Shown here piece by piece: positions 27,842 through 36,445 of a stretch of 64,000 nucleotides of DNA. The DNA is taken from contig NZ_CP050440.1 of NCBI RefSeq assembly GCF_011769525.1, positions 745,501 to 809,500 of the forward strand, read 5' to 3'. This stretch comes from Tolypothrix sp. PCC 7910. GTDB taxonomy: Bacteria; Cyanobacteriota; Cyanobacteriia; Cyanobacteriales; Nostocaceae. Below the pieces are notes generated by a model that had not been told where the DNA came from, did no database searches, and worked only from the letters and a program-made list of their open reading frames with translations. A program made the translations under genes and the position numbers. Numbering within the stretch: the stretch's first letter is position 1; the number at the start of each line of letters is the position of its first letter.

Positions 27842-30259
27842 CTAAACTATGTTTGCTGTTTCTAATTTAGACTTACTCACACCCAAATCATTAGTACGAG
27901 GTTCTTCCACATCAGACGAAAGAACAACTACTTCAGTCTCTACTTCTATAGAAGTTGCTGCAACATTAATTGCTTTGGATTTATGACTACGTTCTTGTAA
28001 TCGCTTTTCTTCCTCAGCAATTTCAGCTGCACTTAACTGATGTCCTAGTGGCATAACTTCACCAGGGCCGATCAGCGGACGTAGACCATTGAGTTCTGCC
28101 AGGATTGCAGTACCGTTGTTGATTACTACCGCTAAAAGTGGGTCAAGAGCGAAGAAAATACCGGAGATCAACGCACCTAAGTTGGGAACTGCCACAATCA
28201 TGGTGTTCTGCCAAATAATATCCATTGCTTGACGCGCACATTTAACTGCCATGATTAAGCCGCGCAGGTCATCTTCCATCAGTACCACATCGGCTGTTTC
28301 TCTAGCGATATCGGTGGCACCTGCAAAGGATATTGAGGCATCGGCGTAAGCCAAAGCGGCAGAGTCATTAATACCATCGCCGCAGAATGCCACAACTTTA
28401 CCACTGTCGTGCAATCCTTTAACTACTTCTACTTTCTTTTCTGGGAAAGCTTCAGCAGTGACGTGATTGGGATGGATGCCGAGATTATTGGCGATAGAGT
28501 GAGCAACCCGTGTCACATCACCTGTGAGCATATGCACAGTAATGCCCATCTCCTTGAGTTCGCGGATGACTTCTTTGCTTTCTGGACGTGGTGGATCACT
28601 GTAACGGATCACGCCAAGTAGTCTACCATCACCTGCTACGTAAACTAGGGATTGACCGCCTGATTTGGCATCGGGATAGCGAATGTCGTATTCCTCCAAA
28701 TCCACGTTTTCTTGCTTCATGAATCGGGGGCTACCGACGATGATATTCATACCGTCGATTTTTGCTACAGCACCCAGACCAACTTTATATTCCCACTCTT
28801 CACATTCTTTGAGGGCAACGCCTGTATCTTTAGCGTGATGAACGATCGCCTCAGCAATGGGATGGGTTAGACCTTTCTCAGCACTAGCCGCATAACACAA
28901 AATTTCATCTTTGGTGAAGCGGACTTCCATCACATCAATATCATTGACACCTGCATGGCCAATAGTGAGTGTTCCTGTCTTGTCGCAAACAACGGTGTCA
29001 ATGGTCGCTAACATTTCAATAGCGCGACCACTACGGATCAGTACGCCATTGCGAGCAGCATAGGTGAGAACTGACAAAATTGTCGTCGGTACAGAAACCC
29101 GAATACCTGTACCAAAGTCTAAAGTGAGTAGTGCGATCGCTCGGCTGAGGTTGCCGCTAAAAATACCCACACCTGTACCAATTAGCAAGGTGGGAATTAC
29201 CATTTGGTTTGCCACTGTTGCTGCATAGTTCTCAACCCTTGTATCATGCACAGGTGCAGCTTGCATCAGGTTGACAATCACACCAGCACGAGTATTGTTG
29301 CCAACTCGTTCTGACAGGATGGTTAATGTACCATCGACCAATAAGGTAGAAGCAAAGACTTCTTCTCCGATTGTGCGTGTTACAGGTACTGATTCACCTG
29401 TAAGTTTGCACTGGTCAATAATCCCTGTCCCTTCTACAACAACGCCGTCAACGGGAATCTGGTCTCCAGGATAGACTATGACATGATCGCCGACAATCAC
29501 ATCTTGAGTGGGAATCTCTACAACTTGTCCATCGCGGATGACAAAGGCAGTCTTGCTCAAGCAATCTAAAAGGTCGAGAGATGCTCTCTCACTACCCCTC
29601 GCCGTCATATCTCGGATGGCTTCGCCTCCTTCTACCAGACCTAACATGAAGGATGGAGCAAAGAAATGTCCTGTTGCTGTGTGCAACGCGATCGCTAAAC
29701 CATCCAAGAAGTCAATAGTTAATTGGCGCTCTTCTTGAATAGCATCCCAGGCTCGTTTGAATACTGGAATTGCACCAACAAATACAACAGCTCCAATCAA
29801 AACAGGAGGAATTGGCAGCCCAATCATTGCACCCAAACTGAGTACTAAACCTGCGACAGGAAAGCCTAGACGTTCTACAAAGTCTACTTCGTTGTTAGCT
29901 TTTTCTTTCTCTTCACCAGTCCATCCTACAGGAACTTCAGCAGTCGCAGCCTGCTGAATCGCACTAAACAATTTCTCTTGAATAGTAGCGATTGCGATCG
30001 CAGTTGGCTTGTGCTCGTAGTTAAGAATTAACGAACTAGCTTTAGCGTTAATTTGAACTTCCGTTGCAAAATCTAATTTACCCAGAACATACTTTAGCTG
30101 TTGAGCATATTCTTCATCCCAGGCAAGTTGGGGAATGCGAATGCGAAACCGCCCCGGAACCCAATGAACTACCTCGTAATGTATAGCTTCAGCGTGACTT
30201 AACGGATAAGTCTCAATAACGGTTATAGCAAGCTTTTCAGCAGTGGTTTGACCTGACAT
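27842..30259 (-). CDS. HMA2-domain P-type ATPase without CPx motif, apparently catalytic
   Basis: 805-aa membrane ATPase. An N-terminal HMA2-like domain (VHWVPGRFRIRIPQLAWDEE through INAKASSLILNYE, ~28-82) replaces the CxxC metal domains. Catalytic motifs are complete: TGES 287-290, DKTGTLT 426-432, THP 465-467, TGD 579-581, GDGIND 627-632. The helix before the P-domain reads DFGTGIRVSVPTTILS where P1B pumps have CPC/SPC, so the usual transition-metal site is absent; C-terminal membrane helices contain DPLLAVVINNGTAILAELNG. The ion is unknown; relatives are the CtpE/CtpI-like and unassigned cyanobacterial pumps. The C-terminal 80 residues are polar. It leads an apparent operon with the Usp gene. 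Confidence 0.88.
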   Translation of the reverse strand: MSGQTTAEKLAITVIETYPLSHAEAIHYEVVHWVPGRFRIRIPQLAWDEEYAQQLKYVLGKLDFATEVQINAKASSLILNYEHKPTAIAIATIQEKLFSAIQQAATAEVPVGWTGEEKEKANNEVDFVERLGFPVAGLVLSLGAMIGLPIPPVLIGAVVFVGAIPVFKRAWDAIQEERQLTIDFLDGLAIALHTATGHFFAPSFMLGLVEGGEAIRDMTARGSERASLDLLDCLSKTAFVIRDGQVVEIPTQDVIVGDHVIVYPGDQIPVDGVVVEGTGIIDQCKLTGESVPVTRTIGEEVFASTLLVDGTLTILSERVGNNTRAGVIVNLMQAAPVHDTRVENYAATVANQMVIPTLLIGTGVGIFSGNLSRAIALLTLDFGTGIRVSVPTTILSVLTYAARNGVLIRSGRAIEMLATIDTVVCDKTGTLTIGHAGVNDIDVMEVRFTKDEILCYAASAEKGLTHPIAEAIVHHAKDTGVALKECEEWEYKVGLGAVAKIDGMNIIVGSPRFMKQENVDLEEYDIRYPDAKSGGQSLVYVAGDGRLLGVIRYSDPPRPESKEVIRELKEMGITVHMLTGDVTRVAHSIANNLGIHPNHVTAEAFPEKKVEVVKGLHDSGKVVAFCGDGINDSAALAYADASISFAGATDIARETADVVLMEDDLRGLIMAVKCARQAMDIIWQNTMIVAVPNLGALISGIFFALDPLLAVVINNGTAILAELNGLRPLIGPGEVMPLGHQLSAAEIAEEEKRLQERSHKSKAINVAATSIEVETEVVVLSSDVEEPRTNDLGVSKSKLETANIV

Positions 30260-30982
30260 AGGGCTTTCTTTGTGTTTGTATTGGGTTTGTACACATTAAG
30301 AAAAATTGCACAGCAGTAGCTAGGCTTGAAATTTTTAGCACAGCCTATCCACAAATAGACACTTTTACCTGAAATTTCCGAGGACAAAAACTAGTAAACA
30401 ACTATTTCCTACTTCGATTGGTAAAATTGTCAGAATTACTGATTAGCAAGCATTCCGTAACCTAAGATTCTCAAGTCATCAAATACTTACCATAGTAAAG
30501 TTCTATTGCTTTCCTCTTGGTGAAACACATTTTACAAGCCTTGAAATTTAGGATTCTGGAAGATTGTGTTTCGTTCGCAATGTTGCTAGTTGAGTTTGCC
30601 GCTAGTTGTCGGCTGATATGCACCAAAATTTAGCTCTCAGATCAACTAAACACAGACAAAACAATATTTAGGTTAACAACAAGAGGTTAAGCATATGTTT
30701 ATAGAGTATGGTATCACTCTATTGGTCTACTGCTAATAAACAAAGTCTACAGTATATTCTGGCTGAATAAAAACAATGTTTACGAAAGTCAACTCAAGTC
30801 TAAAGTATGAAGTATGAAACTTTCCTGCCTACTGGAAGCGAGGCATATAGTAATTTAATTTCATCCTTTTTCCTTTACACTTTTTGGGCAAAACCCGCGC
30901 TGACTACTTAGAACACATTATTAGGCATAATGCCAACCATTGTATTTCACGACAGAGCGATTCATTTCAGACACAAAAAGTT
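30260..30982. other. Gene-free stretch upstream of the P-type ATPase
   Basis: A 720-bp AT-rich interval between the ATPase start and the Nif11-domain gene stop. I see no frame with a ribosome-binding site and no clear repeat; it probably holds the promoter and leader of the ATPase-usp transcript. Confidence 0.4.
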
Positions 30983-31186
30983 TCAAGCAAACTGCCTCAT
31001 TAGTATCAGCATATTTTGGTTTATGTAGACTTCGACTTCAGAAGAAGTAAAGCTGTAACCATACTCTGCACCTAATTGTACCGTTAACTCTACAAAGTCT
31101 TCTCGGTTAGATGCACTTTTTAGCTTCTCTACTAGAGTTGGATTTTGGCTAATCAGTTCGTGAAACTGTTTGACCTCTTTTGACAT
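30983..31186 (-). CDS. Nif11-domain protein
   Basis: 67 aa from ATG 31186, which has GAGGAT 6 bp upstream; an earlier GTG (31198) would lie within that site. The sequence MSKEVKQFHELISQNPTLVE, KLKSASNREDFVELTVQLGA, EYGYSFTSSEVEVYI matches the Nif11 helical domain (M-x-x-E-x-x-x-F, then L-x-x-KL, then A-x-x-x-G-Y-x-F-T). There is no double-glycine cleavage site and no Cys/Ser/Thr-rich core, so it is not an obvious RiPP precursor. It follows the FGE gene by 17 bp, so the two are almost certainly cotranscribed. Role unknown. Confidence 0.8.
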   Translation of the reverse strand: MSKEVKQFHELISQNPTLVEKLKSASNREDFVELTVQLGAEYGYSFTSSEVEVYINQNMLILMRQFA

Positions 31187-31203
31187 ATTTATCCTCACTT
31201 TAA

Positions 31204-32574
31204 CTAGTGCTGAGTTGTCATTTGTGATTCTCCTTGCCTTACACTAGAACAGACCACTCGAAAACCAATACCACTACCCGCGTGATCGGCTTTATCCCAA
31301 TGGCGTTGAGCAGAACGACAAAGGCTTGGTAGACAATACCAAGAACCACCCCGCAACAGGCGATGCTCTTGAAGTTCTGCTTGCTCCCAAACGCTACCAT
31401 CACAGGGAGCTTGTTGATAGTTGGCATGCCAAACATCGGCACACCACTCCCATACGTTGCCATGCATATCGCATAGTCCAAATGCGTTAGCAACTTGAAA
31501 ACTTCCTACTGGTACTGTTCGTTGGCGATATTGACCTACAGGTTCTAGGTTGTAGATATAACTACCGTCATAATTGGCTAGTTCGGGTGTAATCGTTTCC
31601 CCAAAATGGAAAGGTGTTGTTGTTCTGGCGCGACAGGCGTACTCCCATTCTGCCTCGCTTGGTAAGCGATAATCTCGTCTGGTGAGTTTGGTTAGTCGGG
31701 CACAAAATTCGATCGCATCGTGCCATGAAACTTGTTCTACAGGTTGGTTTTCGCCTTTAGTATGGGCTGGATCAGGATTGAGAGAGCGATTAATAGATGG
31801 TAAATTTGCGATCGCCCGCCATTGTGCCTGAGTAATTGTAAATCTTCCCATACAGAAAGGCTCAATTGTTACCTGATGCAGAGGTTCTTCGTGACTTTCT
31901 CGCCCTTGTTCTGTCTCTTTTGAACCCATCCAAAAGACACCCCCTGGCAGGATAATCATATCTAAAGCAACGTTCTCTAGTTCTTCCTGGAAGTAGTGAA
32001 CTTCACTGCCATAACAACTAGCCAGTTGTCCCTGTGTATCAACAGTCACTACCTGAAAAATCAAAGTTTGCACCTTGATTGGTAAAGCTGTTGCAATTTG
32101 GGACTGTTCCAGTTCTAAAGGAGTTTGAGCTTGAGATTCGGCTTCAATGAGTTCCGGTGTTGGAGATTGAACTTGTAGTTGATTTGTTTGCTCTAGTTGT
32201 CTTTGTAAGTCACTTAATTCATGGTTTAACTGGTCTGATTTGGAAACCAGATTTGCTAAATCTGATTCTCGATGTTGTAAGGTAGCTAGAAGTTTCTGAC
32301 ATTGTTGGTTTGCTTGCTCTAACTCAGAATGGAGTTGAGCTATGGTTTGGTCTGCTTCTTGCAGCTGAGACTGAAATTGCTGGACTTGTTCGCGAGCAGG
32401 TTTGAGCATTGCCCAGATCTTTTGTGCCCATTCCAATCTCGCCTGCTCTTTCAAGGAGACTTCTGGAATCAGCGCTATGACCAAAGAGTGCGCTTGGAGA
32501 TTCCAACCACACAGTGAGCAATTCTCGGTTTGATCTGCGACGTATTCAGTTTGGCAAACAGGACATCGAGGCAT
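31204..32574 (-). CDS. FGE/SUMF1-domain protein with N-terminal zinc ribbon and coiled coil
   Basis: 456 aa. An N-terminal zinc ribbon (Cys4-x2-Cys7 ... Cys19-x2-Cys22) is followed by a Gln/Leu-rich coiled coil (~45-135), then a formylglycine-generating-enzyme-like domain from about residue 195: MIILPGGVFWMGSKETEQGR, EQVSWHDAIEFCARL, RLPSEAEWEYACR, GNVWEWCADVW, LLRGGSWYCLPSLCRSAQR, GFRVV. Cys414 and Cys419 occupy the positions of the two copper-binding cysteines of true FGEs; many bacterial SUMF1-like proteins have Asn at the first. It may therefore be a real oxidase acting on a cysteine, or a binding domain of unknown role. No sulfatase is in the window. Next gene is the Nif11 protein. Confidence 0.85.
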   Translation of the reverse strand: MPRCPVCQTEYVADQTENCSLCGWNLQAHSLVIALIPEVSLKEQARLEWAQKIWAMLKPAREQVQQFQSQLQEADQTIAQLHSELEQANQQCQKLLATLQHRESDLANLVSKSDQLNHELSDLQRQLEQTNQLQVQSPTPELIEAESQAQTPLELEQSQIATALPIKVQTLIFQVVTVDTQGQLASCYGSEVHYFQEELENVALDMIILPGGVFWMGSKETEQGRESHEEPLHQVTIEPFCMGRFTITQAQWRAIANLPSINRSLNPDPAHTKGENQPVEQVSWHDAIEFCARLTKLTRRDYRLPSEAEWEYACRARTTTPFHFGETITPELANYDGSYIYNLEPVGQYRQRTVPVGSFQVANAFGLCDMHGNVWEWCADVWHANYQQAPCDGSVWEQAELQEHRLLRGGSWYCLPSLCRSAQRHWDKADHAGSGIGFRVVCSSVRQGESQMTTQH

Positions 32575-32730
32575 AATAGTTTCCTCTGAACCTGAAGCAG
32601 TATTTAAATTAATGAATACCTAGTAAAGCAATTGTACGATGGAATCATATATATTCCACAAAAGTTTTAAGAAATTATTAGCGGCGTTGCTGATTAAAAA
32701 TATGAATTTAGTTTATGCACAGTCGTAGCG

Positions 32731-32767
32731 AAAAGTCAGAGCGGAGGTTTCCTCCGCTCTGACTTTT
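32731..32767. terminator. Perfect 17-bp palindrome, bidirectional terminator-like
   Basis: Arms 32731-32747 and 32751-32767 pair perfectly around a 3-nt loop, with AAAA/TTTT at the outer ends. It lies downstream of the 33031-35334 ATPase in its direction of transcription. Its core GCGGAGGTTTCCTCCG recurs at 42033, so it may also be a dispersed repeat. Confidence 0.65.
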
Positions 32768-32789
32768 CATAACAGAGTCGTAGAGAGTA

Positions 32790-32904
32790 ATACCGTTTCA
32801 CTTTAAAAATTGATACAAATAGGCAGCAGGGGGGCAGGGAGCAGGGGGCAGGGGGAAAGAATTAGAGATTAATCATTTGTATCAGGCATTTCGTGAAATG
32901 GTAT
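32790..32904. mobile_element. ATACC MITE-like repeat, copy 1
   Basis: Starts ATACCGTTTCAC and ends GTGAAATGGTAT, giving inverted termini with one mismatch in 12. Internal inverted pair TGATACAAAT and ATTTGTATCA. The middle is a G-rich GCAGGGGG tract. Nearly identical to 35551-35664. Confidence 0.75.
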
Positions 32905-33030
32905 AAGAGTTGAGAAGAGTTGATTTTTGAATTTTATATTTAATTTCAGCAACACTTTATTAACTGAGGGCACTTCGACTCTTCTCTAGGAGATGCTACT
33001 TTGTCGCTTGCTTCTTGAGGGGGAATAGGC

Positions 33031-35334
33031 TCAGGGCATCGCTGAGGGCTGGGGACTAGGAGTAAGTACTTGCAATTCCCTAGCATCAGCAGGGGGTTCA
33101 GCAGATTTAGCAGGAGGTTTATTATCGGGTATAGGTTTTACCACAACTGAATCGAAGCTAGGAACTGCTTGGTTATTAAACAGGGGGCGGAAACTGTTCA
33201 ACTCGGCAATCAAGGCTGAGCCATTACTGACGATGACACCTAAAACTGGATCGAAAGCAAATAAAATGCCTGCAAGGACTACACCAATATTTGGTATGGC
33301 GATGAGGGCAGTATTTTGGTAAATAATATCCATTGCTTGTTTGGCGATCACAATAGCATGAGGTATGCCCCGCAGATCATCATCTAAAAGTACTACATCT
33401 GCTGTTTCTCGCGCAATATCAATACCACTAGCAAAAGAAATAGAAACATCCGCATGTGCTAAAGCTGCGGCATCATTGATACCTTCTCCAATGAAAACCA
33501 CAGTCCGCTCTTGGCTTTGAAGTTGGCGAATGACATCGACTTTTTGATCAGGAAATGATTCTGCATAAATATGACTACTTTTAATGCCCAGCTCCTGAGC
33601 TACATGATTAGCAACTCGTTGGCTATCGCCACTTAACATATAGGTCTGCTGACCTTGGCTTTCTAAGATGGAAATTACTTCGGCACTTTCTGGACGGACA
33701 GGGTCTGTATACAAAATCACGCCTAACAACTCACCACTCATAGCCACATATACTGTAGATTGGCTGCCCGATCTTAGCTCTGGATGATGTTGATGAATGG
33801 GATTTACATCAACGCCTTCTTGTAGCATGAGACGATGGCTACCTGCTAAAATCCGTTTTCCAGAAATTTGGGCAACAACACCAAAGCCGATGCGATAATC
33901 CCAAGCTTCACAAGGTCGAGTTTTGATATTATTCTCTTGGGCATAACGTAGAATTGCACTAGCTACAGGATGAGTGTTACCTTGTTCTGCCGACGCGGCA
34001 ACTTCTAAGACATAAGCTGAAGAAATTTCTGCTCTGGCGGTTTTGATCGCTACAACTTCGGCATTACCTTGGGTTAGTGTCCCAGTTTTATCAAAAACAA
34101 CTGTATTTGTCCGTGCTAAGATTTCCAGCGCACGTCCGCTACGGATATAGATACCATGCCGCGCCGCATAGGTAAGCGCCGCTAAAACCGTAGAAGGTAC
34201 GGCAATGCGAATGCTGTGGCTAAAATCGAGGTGCAAAGGAGCAAGCGATCGCGATACATCTCTAGTAAAAGCAAAAATTGCACCGCTTAATAGCAGGGTT
34301 GGTACAATGGTCGCATCAGCAACTTTGGCGGCATAATCTTCAACACGTGTATCATGAACTGGAGCAGATTGCAAGAGTTCGACTGTCACTCCTAAGCGGG
34401 TATTTTTGCCAACTCGTTTTGTTAATATGCAAATCTTGCCTTCTAACAACAAAGTCGAGGCATGAACTACCTGTCCTTCAGAGCGAGAAACTAACATAGA
34501 CTCTCCGGTGAGTTTATGTTCATCAATTAATGCTGTACCCCGCAGTACTCTCCCACTCACTGGAATCATTTCACCTGGATAGACAATAACGCGATCGCCT
34601 TTTTGTACATCTTTTAGGGGAATCTGTACTTCTTGTCCATCTCGTTCCACCTTGGCAAATTTATCCATTCCCATGAACAAATCCATAAATTGCCTTTCCG
34701 AAGCGCGGGCGGTGGCATCTCGCAGCGCATCCCCTGTTTCCATTAAACTCAACATCAGTGACGGAGCTACAAAGTCTCCTTTAATGGTGTAAAGACCTAG
34801 CCAAAGTGCGTCAAGAATATCCGCGTCTAATCGTCGTTCTTTTACAGTTGTTTCTATAAGCCTAGCCACAAAGGGTGCAGCAGCCACAACAATTAAGCCA
34901 CCAATTACTAAACCTGAGATAGGTAGCGTCAACTGGCTAGAAAGCACAGCCAAACCTAAGCTGAGCATAGGTAGTCCCAGCCGCTCTATCCAGTCAATTT
35001 CTGGCCTTAGTTCTGTTTTTAGTGGTACTGTCCCCGGCGGCAGATCAACGACACTAGCTTGCTGAATGCTATTTAACAAGCTTTTTTGTACCGTTGTTAC
35101 AGATACGTCGGGTTCATAGTAGACAATTAACGAGCTAGATGGCTGGTTGATCCGCACACTAACGATAAAATCAAAAGATTCGATCAGCCAAGTCAGCAGA
35201 CTTGCATACTCTAGATCATCGGCTAGTCGAGGTATACGAATCCGAAGTCGCTCTTGAGTAATGTGGACAATTTCAAAATCTATTTCCTGAAATTGATTGT
35301 TTATCGGAATTTCATATTCTATTGGCGCAGGCAT
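33031..35334 (-). CDS. HMA2-domain P-type ATPase without CPx motif, altered hinge motif
   Basis: 767 aa, clearly paralogous to the 27842-30259 pump. The HMA2-like domain is residues ~20-75 (EIVHITQERLRIRIPRLADD, then VRINQPSSSLIVYYE). TGES 276-279 and DKTGTLT 415-421 are intact, THP at 454-456, SGD at 568-570. The hinge reads GEGIND (616-621) instead of GDGIND, replacing the Mg2+-coordinating Asp by Glu. The transport-site helix is FSHSIRIAVPSTVLAAL, again lacking CPx. A Pro-rich tail (KPIPDNKPPAKSAEPPADA) follows the last helix. The start has AGAGG 9 bp upstream. Activity may be slowed or abolished; ion unknown. The gene is bracketed by two copies of the ATACC repeat. Confidence 0.87.
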   Translation of the reverse strand: MPAPIEYEIPINNQFQEIDFEIVHITQERLRIRIPRLADDLEYASLLTWLIESFDFIVSVRINQPSSSLIVYYEPDVSVTTVQKSLLNSIQQASVVDLPPGTVPLKTELRPEIDWIERLGLPMLSLGLAVLSSQLTLPISGLVIGGLIVVAAAPFVARLIETTVKERRLDADILDALWLGLYTIKGDFVAPSLMLSLMETGDALRDATARASERQFMDLFMGMDKFAKVERDGQEVQIPLKDVQKGDRVIVYPGEMIPVSGRVLRGTALIDEHKLTGESMLVSRSEGQVVHASTLLLEGKICILTKRVGKNTRLGVTVELLQSAPVHDTRVEDYAAKVADATIVPTLLLSGAIFAFTRDVSRSLAPLHLDFSHSIRIAVPSTVLAALTYAARHGIYIRSGRALEILARTNTVVFDKTGTLTQGNAEVVAIKTARAEISSAYVLEVAASAEQGNTHPVASAILRYAQENNIKTRPCEAWDYRIGFGVVAQISGKRILAGSHRLMLQEGVDVNPIHQHHPELRSGSQSTVYVAMSGELLGVILYTDPVRPESAEVISILESQGQQTYMLSGDSQRVANHVAQELGIKSSHIYAESFPDQKVDVIRQLQSQERTVVFIGEGINDAAALAHADVSISFASGIDIARETADVVLLDDDLRGIPHAIVIAKQAMDIIYQNTALIAIPNIGVVLAGILFAFDPVLGVIVSNGSALIAELNSFRPLFNNQAVPSFDSVVVKPIPDNKPPAKSAEPPADARELQVLTPSPQPSAMP

Positions 35335-35550
35335 AAGGTTTTACCTCTTAGGGATAATTAACTAAATAAGTTTGAAGTGTAAACGATAAAAAATAAAATG
35401 AAAATTAGGGTCAAGGGGTATGGAAAGTCAAATTAGCACAATAATCCTACTGGTATTTATCAAGGTTTACACTGCTTGCATGTTACAAAAATCATGCATT
35501 TTCTTATAGGTCTTAGCTTCTAGCTATAGGATGAAAATGCAAAAGGGGTT

Positions 35551-35664
35551 ATACCGTTTCACTTTAAAATTGATACAAATAGGCAGCAGGGGGGCAGGGA
35601 ACAGGGGGCGGGGGGAAAGAATAAGAGATTAATCATTTGTATCAGGCATTTCGTGAAATGGTAT
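35551..35664. mobile_element. ATACC MITE-like repeat, copy 2
   Basis: 114 bp, near-identical to copy 1 at 32790-32904, same orientation and same ATACC...GGTAT ends. It sits about 215 bp upstream of the ATPase start codon, possibly in its promoter region. Confidence 0.75.
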
Positions 35665-36053
35665 TAGCTAATTGCAGCATTAGCAATATTTACATTGCTT
35701 AAACAGCCTAATTACCTGCTCAATGCCGAGTACTCAGTAATGAATGTAGAAAATGCCCAGTATTCTTCATGACGCTGCCTGAGCAATGATGTTCTTGGAA
35801 AGTCTCTTAAATCTTTAACTACAAAACAGAACACTTCCGATCTTCTTCCGGATTAATGCTTTTCCTCCTTACGGTATAAGAAATTAGCCAAGAGATACTA
35901 GCCGAAAGATACTGTTATAATTTTGCTGATTTTTATATACTCTTAACTTAAGATTATGCTATAAAAAGCGTTCTTCATTTGATACAAAACTTTTACAACA
36001 TAGTTAAGTTAACATGATGAATAAAAGCCGAACAAGGCAGAGGGCAGAAGGGC

Positions 36054-36092
36054 TGCAATGCAGTGTAGGTCTGAAGCCTACACTGCATTGCA
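36054..36092. repeat. Perfect 16-bp palindrome
   Basis: TGCAATGCAGTGTAGG (36054-36069) and CCTACACTGCATTGCA (36077-36092) with a 7-nt loop. A frame at 36058-36273 is generated largely by this repeat and is not a gene. The rest of 35335-36445 has no supported gene. Confidence 0.75.
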
Positions 36093-36302
36093 AGACACCA
36101 AATTGAAAATTTTGGTGTGGGGCTTAAACCCTCACTTTCTACCCTACCCTGCGGGAACCCTCTTCTCCTGCAAAGACGCTAACGCGAACGAGGGAATGGG
36201 AACGTCTTCAACGAACGGTCGTAGCAGAGGACAAGAGGCAGAATTCCCGAATGCCTTCTGCCTTTGTTGCTAAATTTATTAAATTTTTGTGTTCCTTCAT
36301 AG

Positions 36303-36323
36303 TACTTATGTTCTACATAAGTA
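36303..36323. promoter_or_regulatory. 21-bp dyad upstream of the ParB-like gene
   Basis: TACTTATGT (36303-36311) and ACATAAGTA (36315-36323) around TCT, about 120 bp upstream of the ParB-domain start. A possible autoregulatory or ParB-type binding site; inferred from symmetry and position. Confidence 0.4.
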
Positions 36324-36445
36324 TAGAACTTTACAATTTAATTCCAAAGGAAGTGTAAAGAAAGATTACTATAGTTGTTGTTTTGCTATATTTTCTATAG
36401 TATCCATAAAAAATATATCCCTACTTAAATTATTTGGTAGCTTTT

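Larger units (their letters stand above)
32683..32955. repeat. Nested MITE-like element
   Basis: Outer ends GGCGTTGCTGATTAAAAATA (32683-) and, at 32929-32955, the inverse ending TTTCAGCAACAC form imperfect inverted repeats. Inside lie a perfect 17-bp-stem palindrome (32731-32767) and a copy of the ATACC repeat (32790-32904). GCGTTGCTGATT termini recur at 42573. This fills most of the gap between the second P-type ATPase and the FGE gene. Confidence 0.55.

Noticed and set aside
30983-31186. Nif11-domain protein considered as a RiPP precursor
   Set aside because: No GG cleavage site and no core peptide; lacks Cys, and no lanthionine or cyclisation enzyme is nearby.
32821-32870. G-rich GCAGGGGG tract considered as a G-quadruplex or minisatellite
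   Set aside because: It is the centre of the ATACC repeat present twice; similar CAGGGG tracts occur at random in intergenic DNA here.
36058-36273. 71-codon frame
   Set aside because: Starts inside a perfect palindrome and continues through repeat-like DNA.
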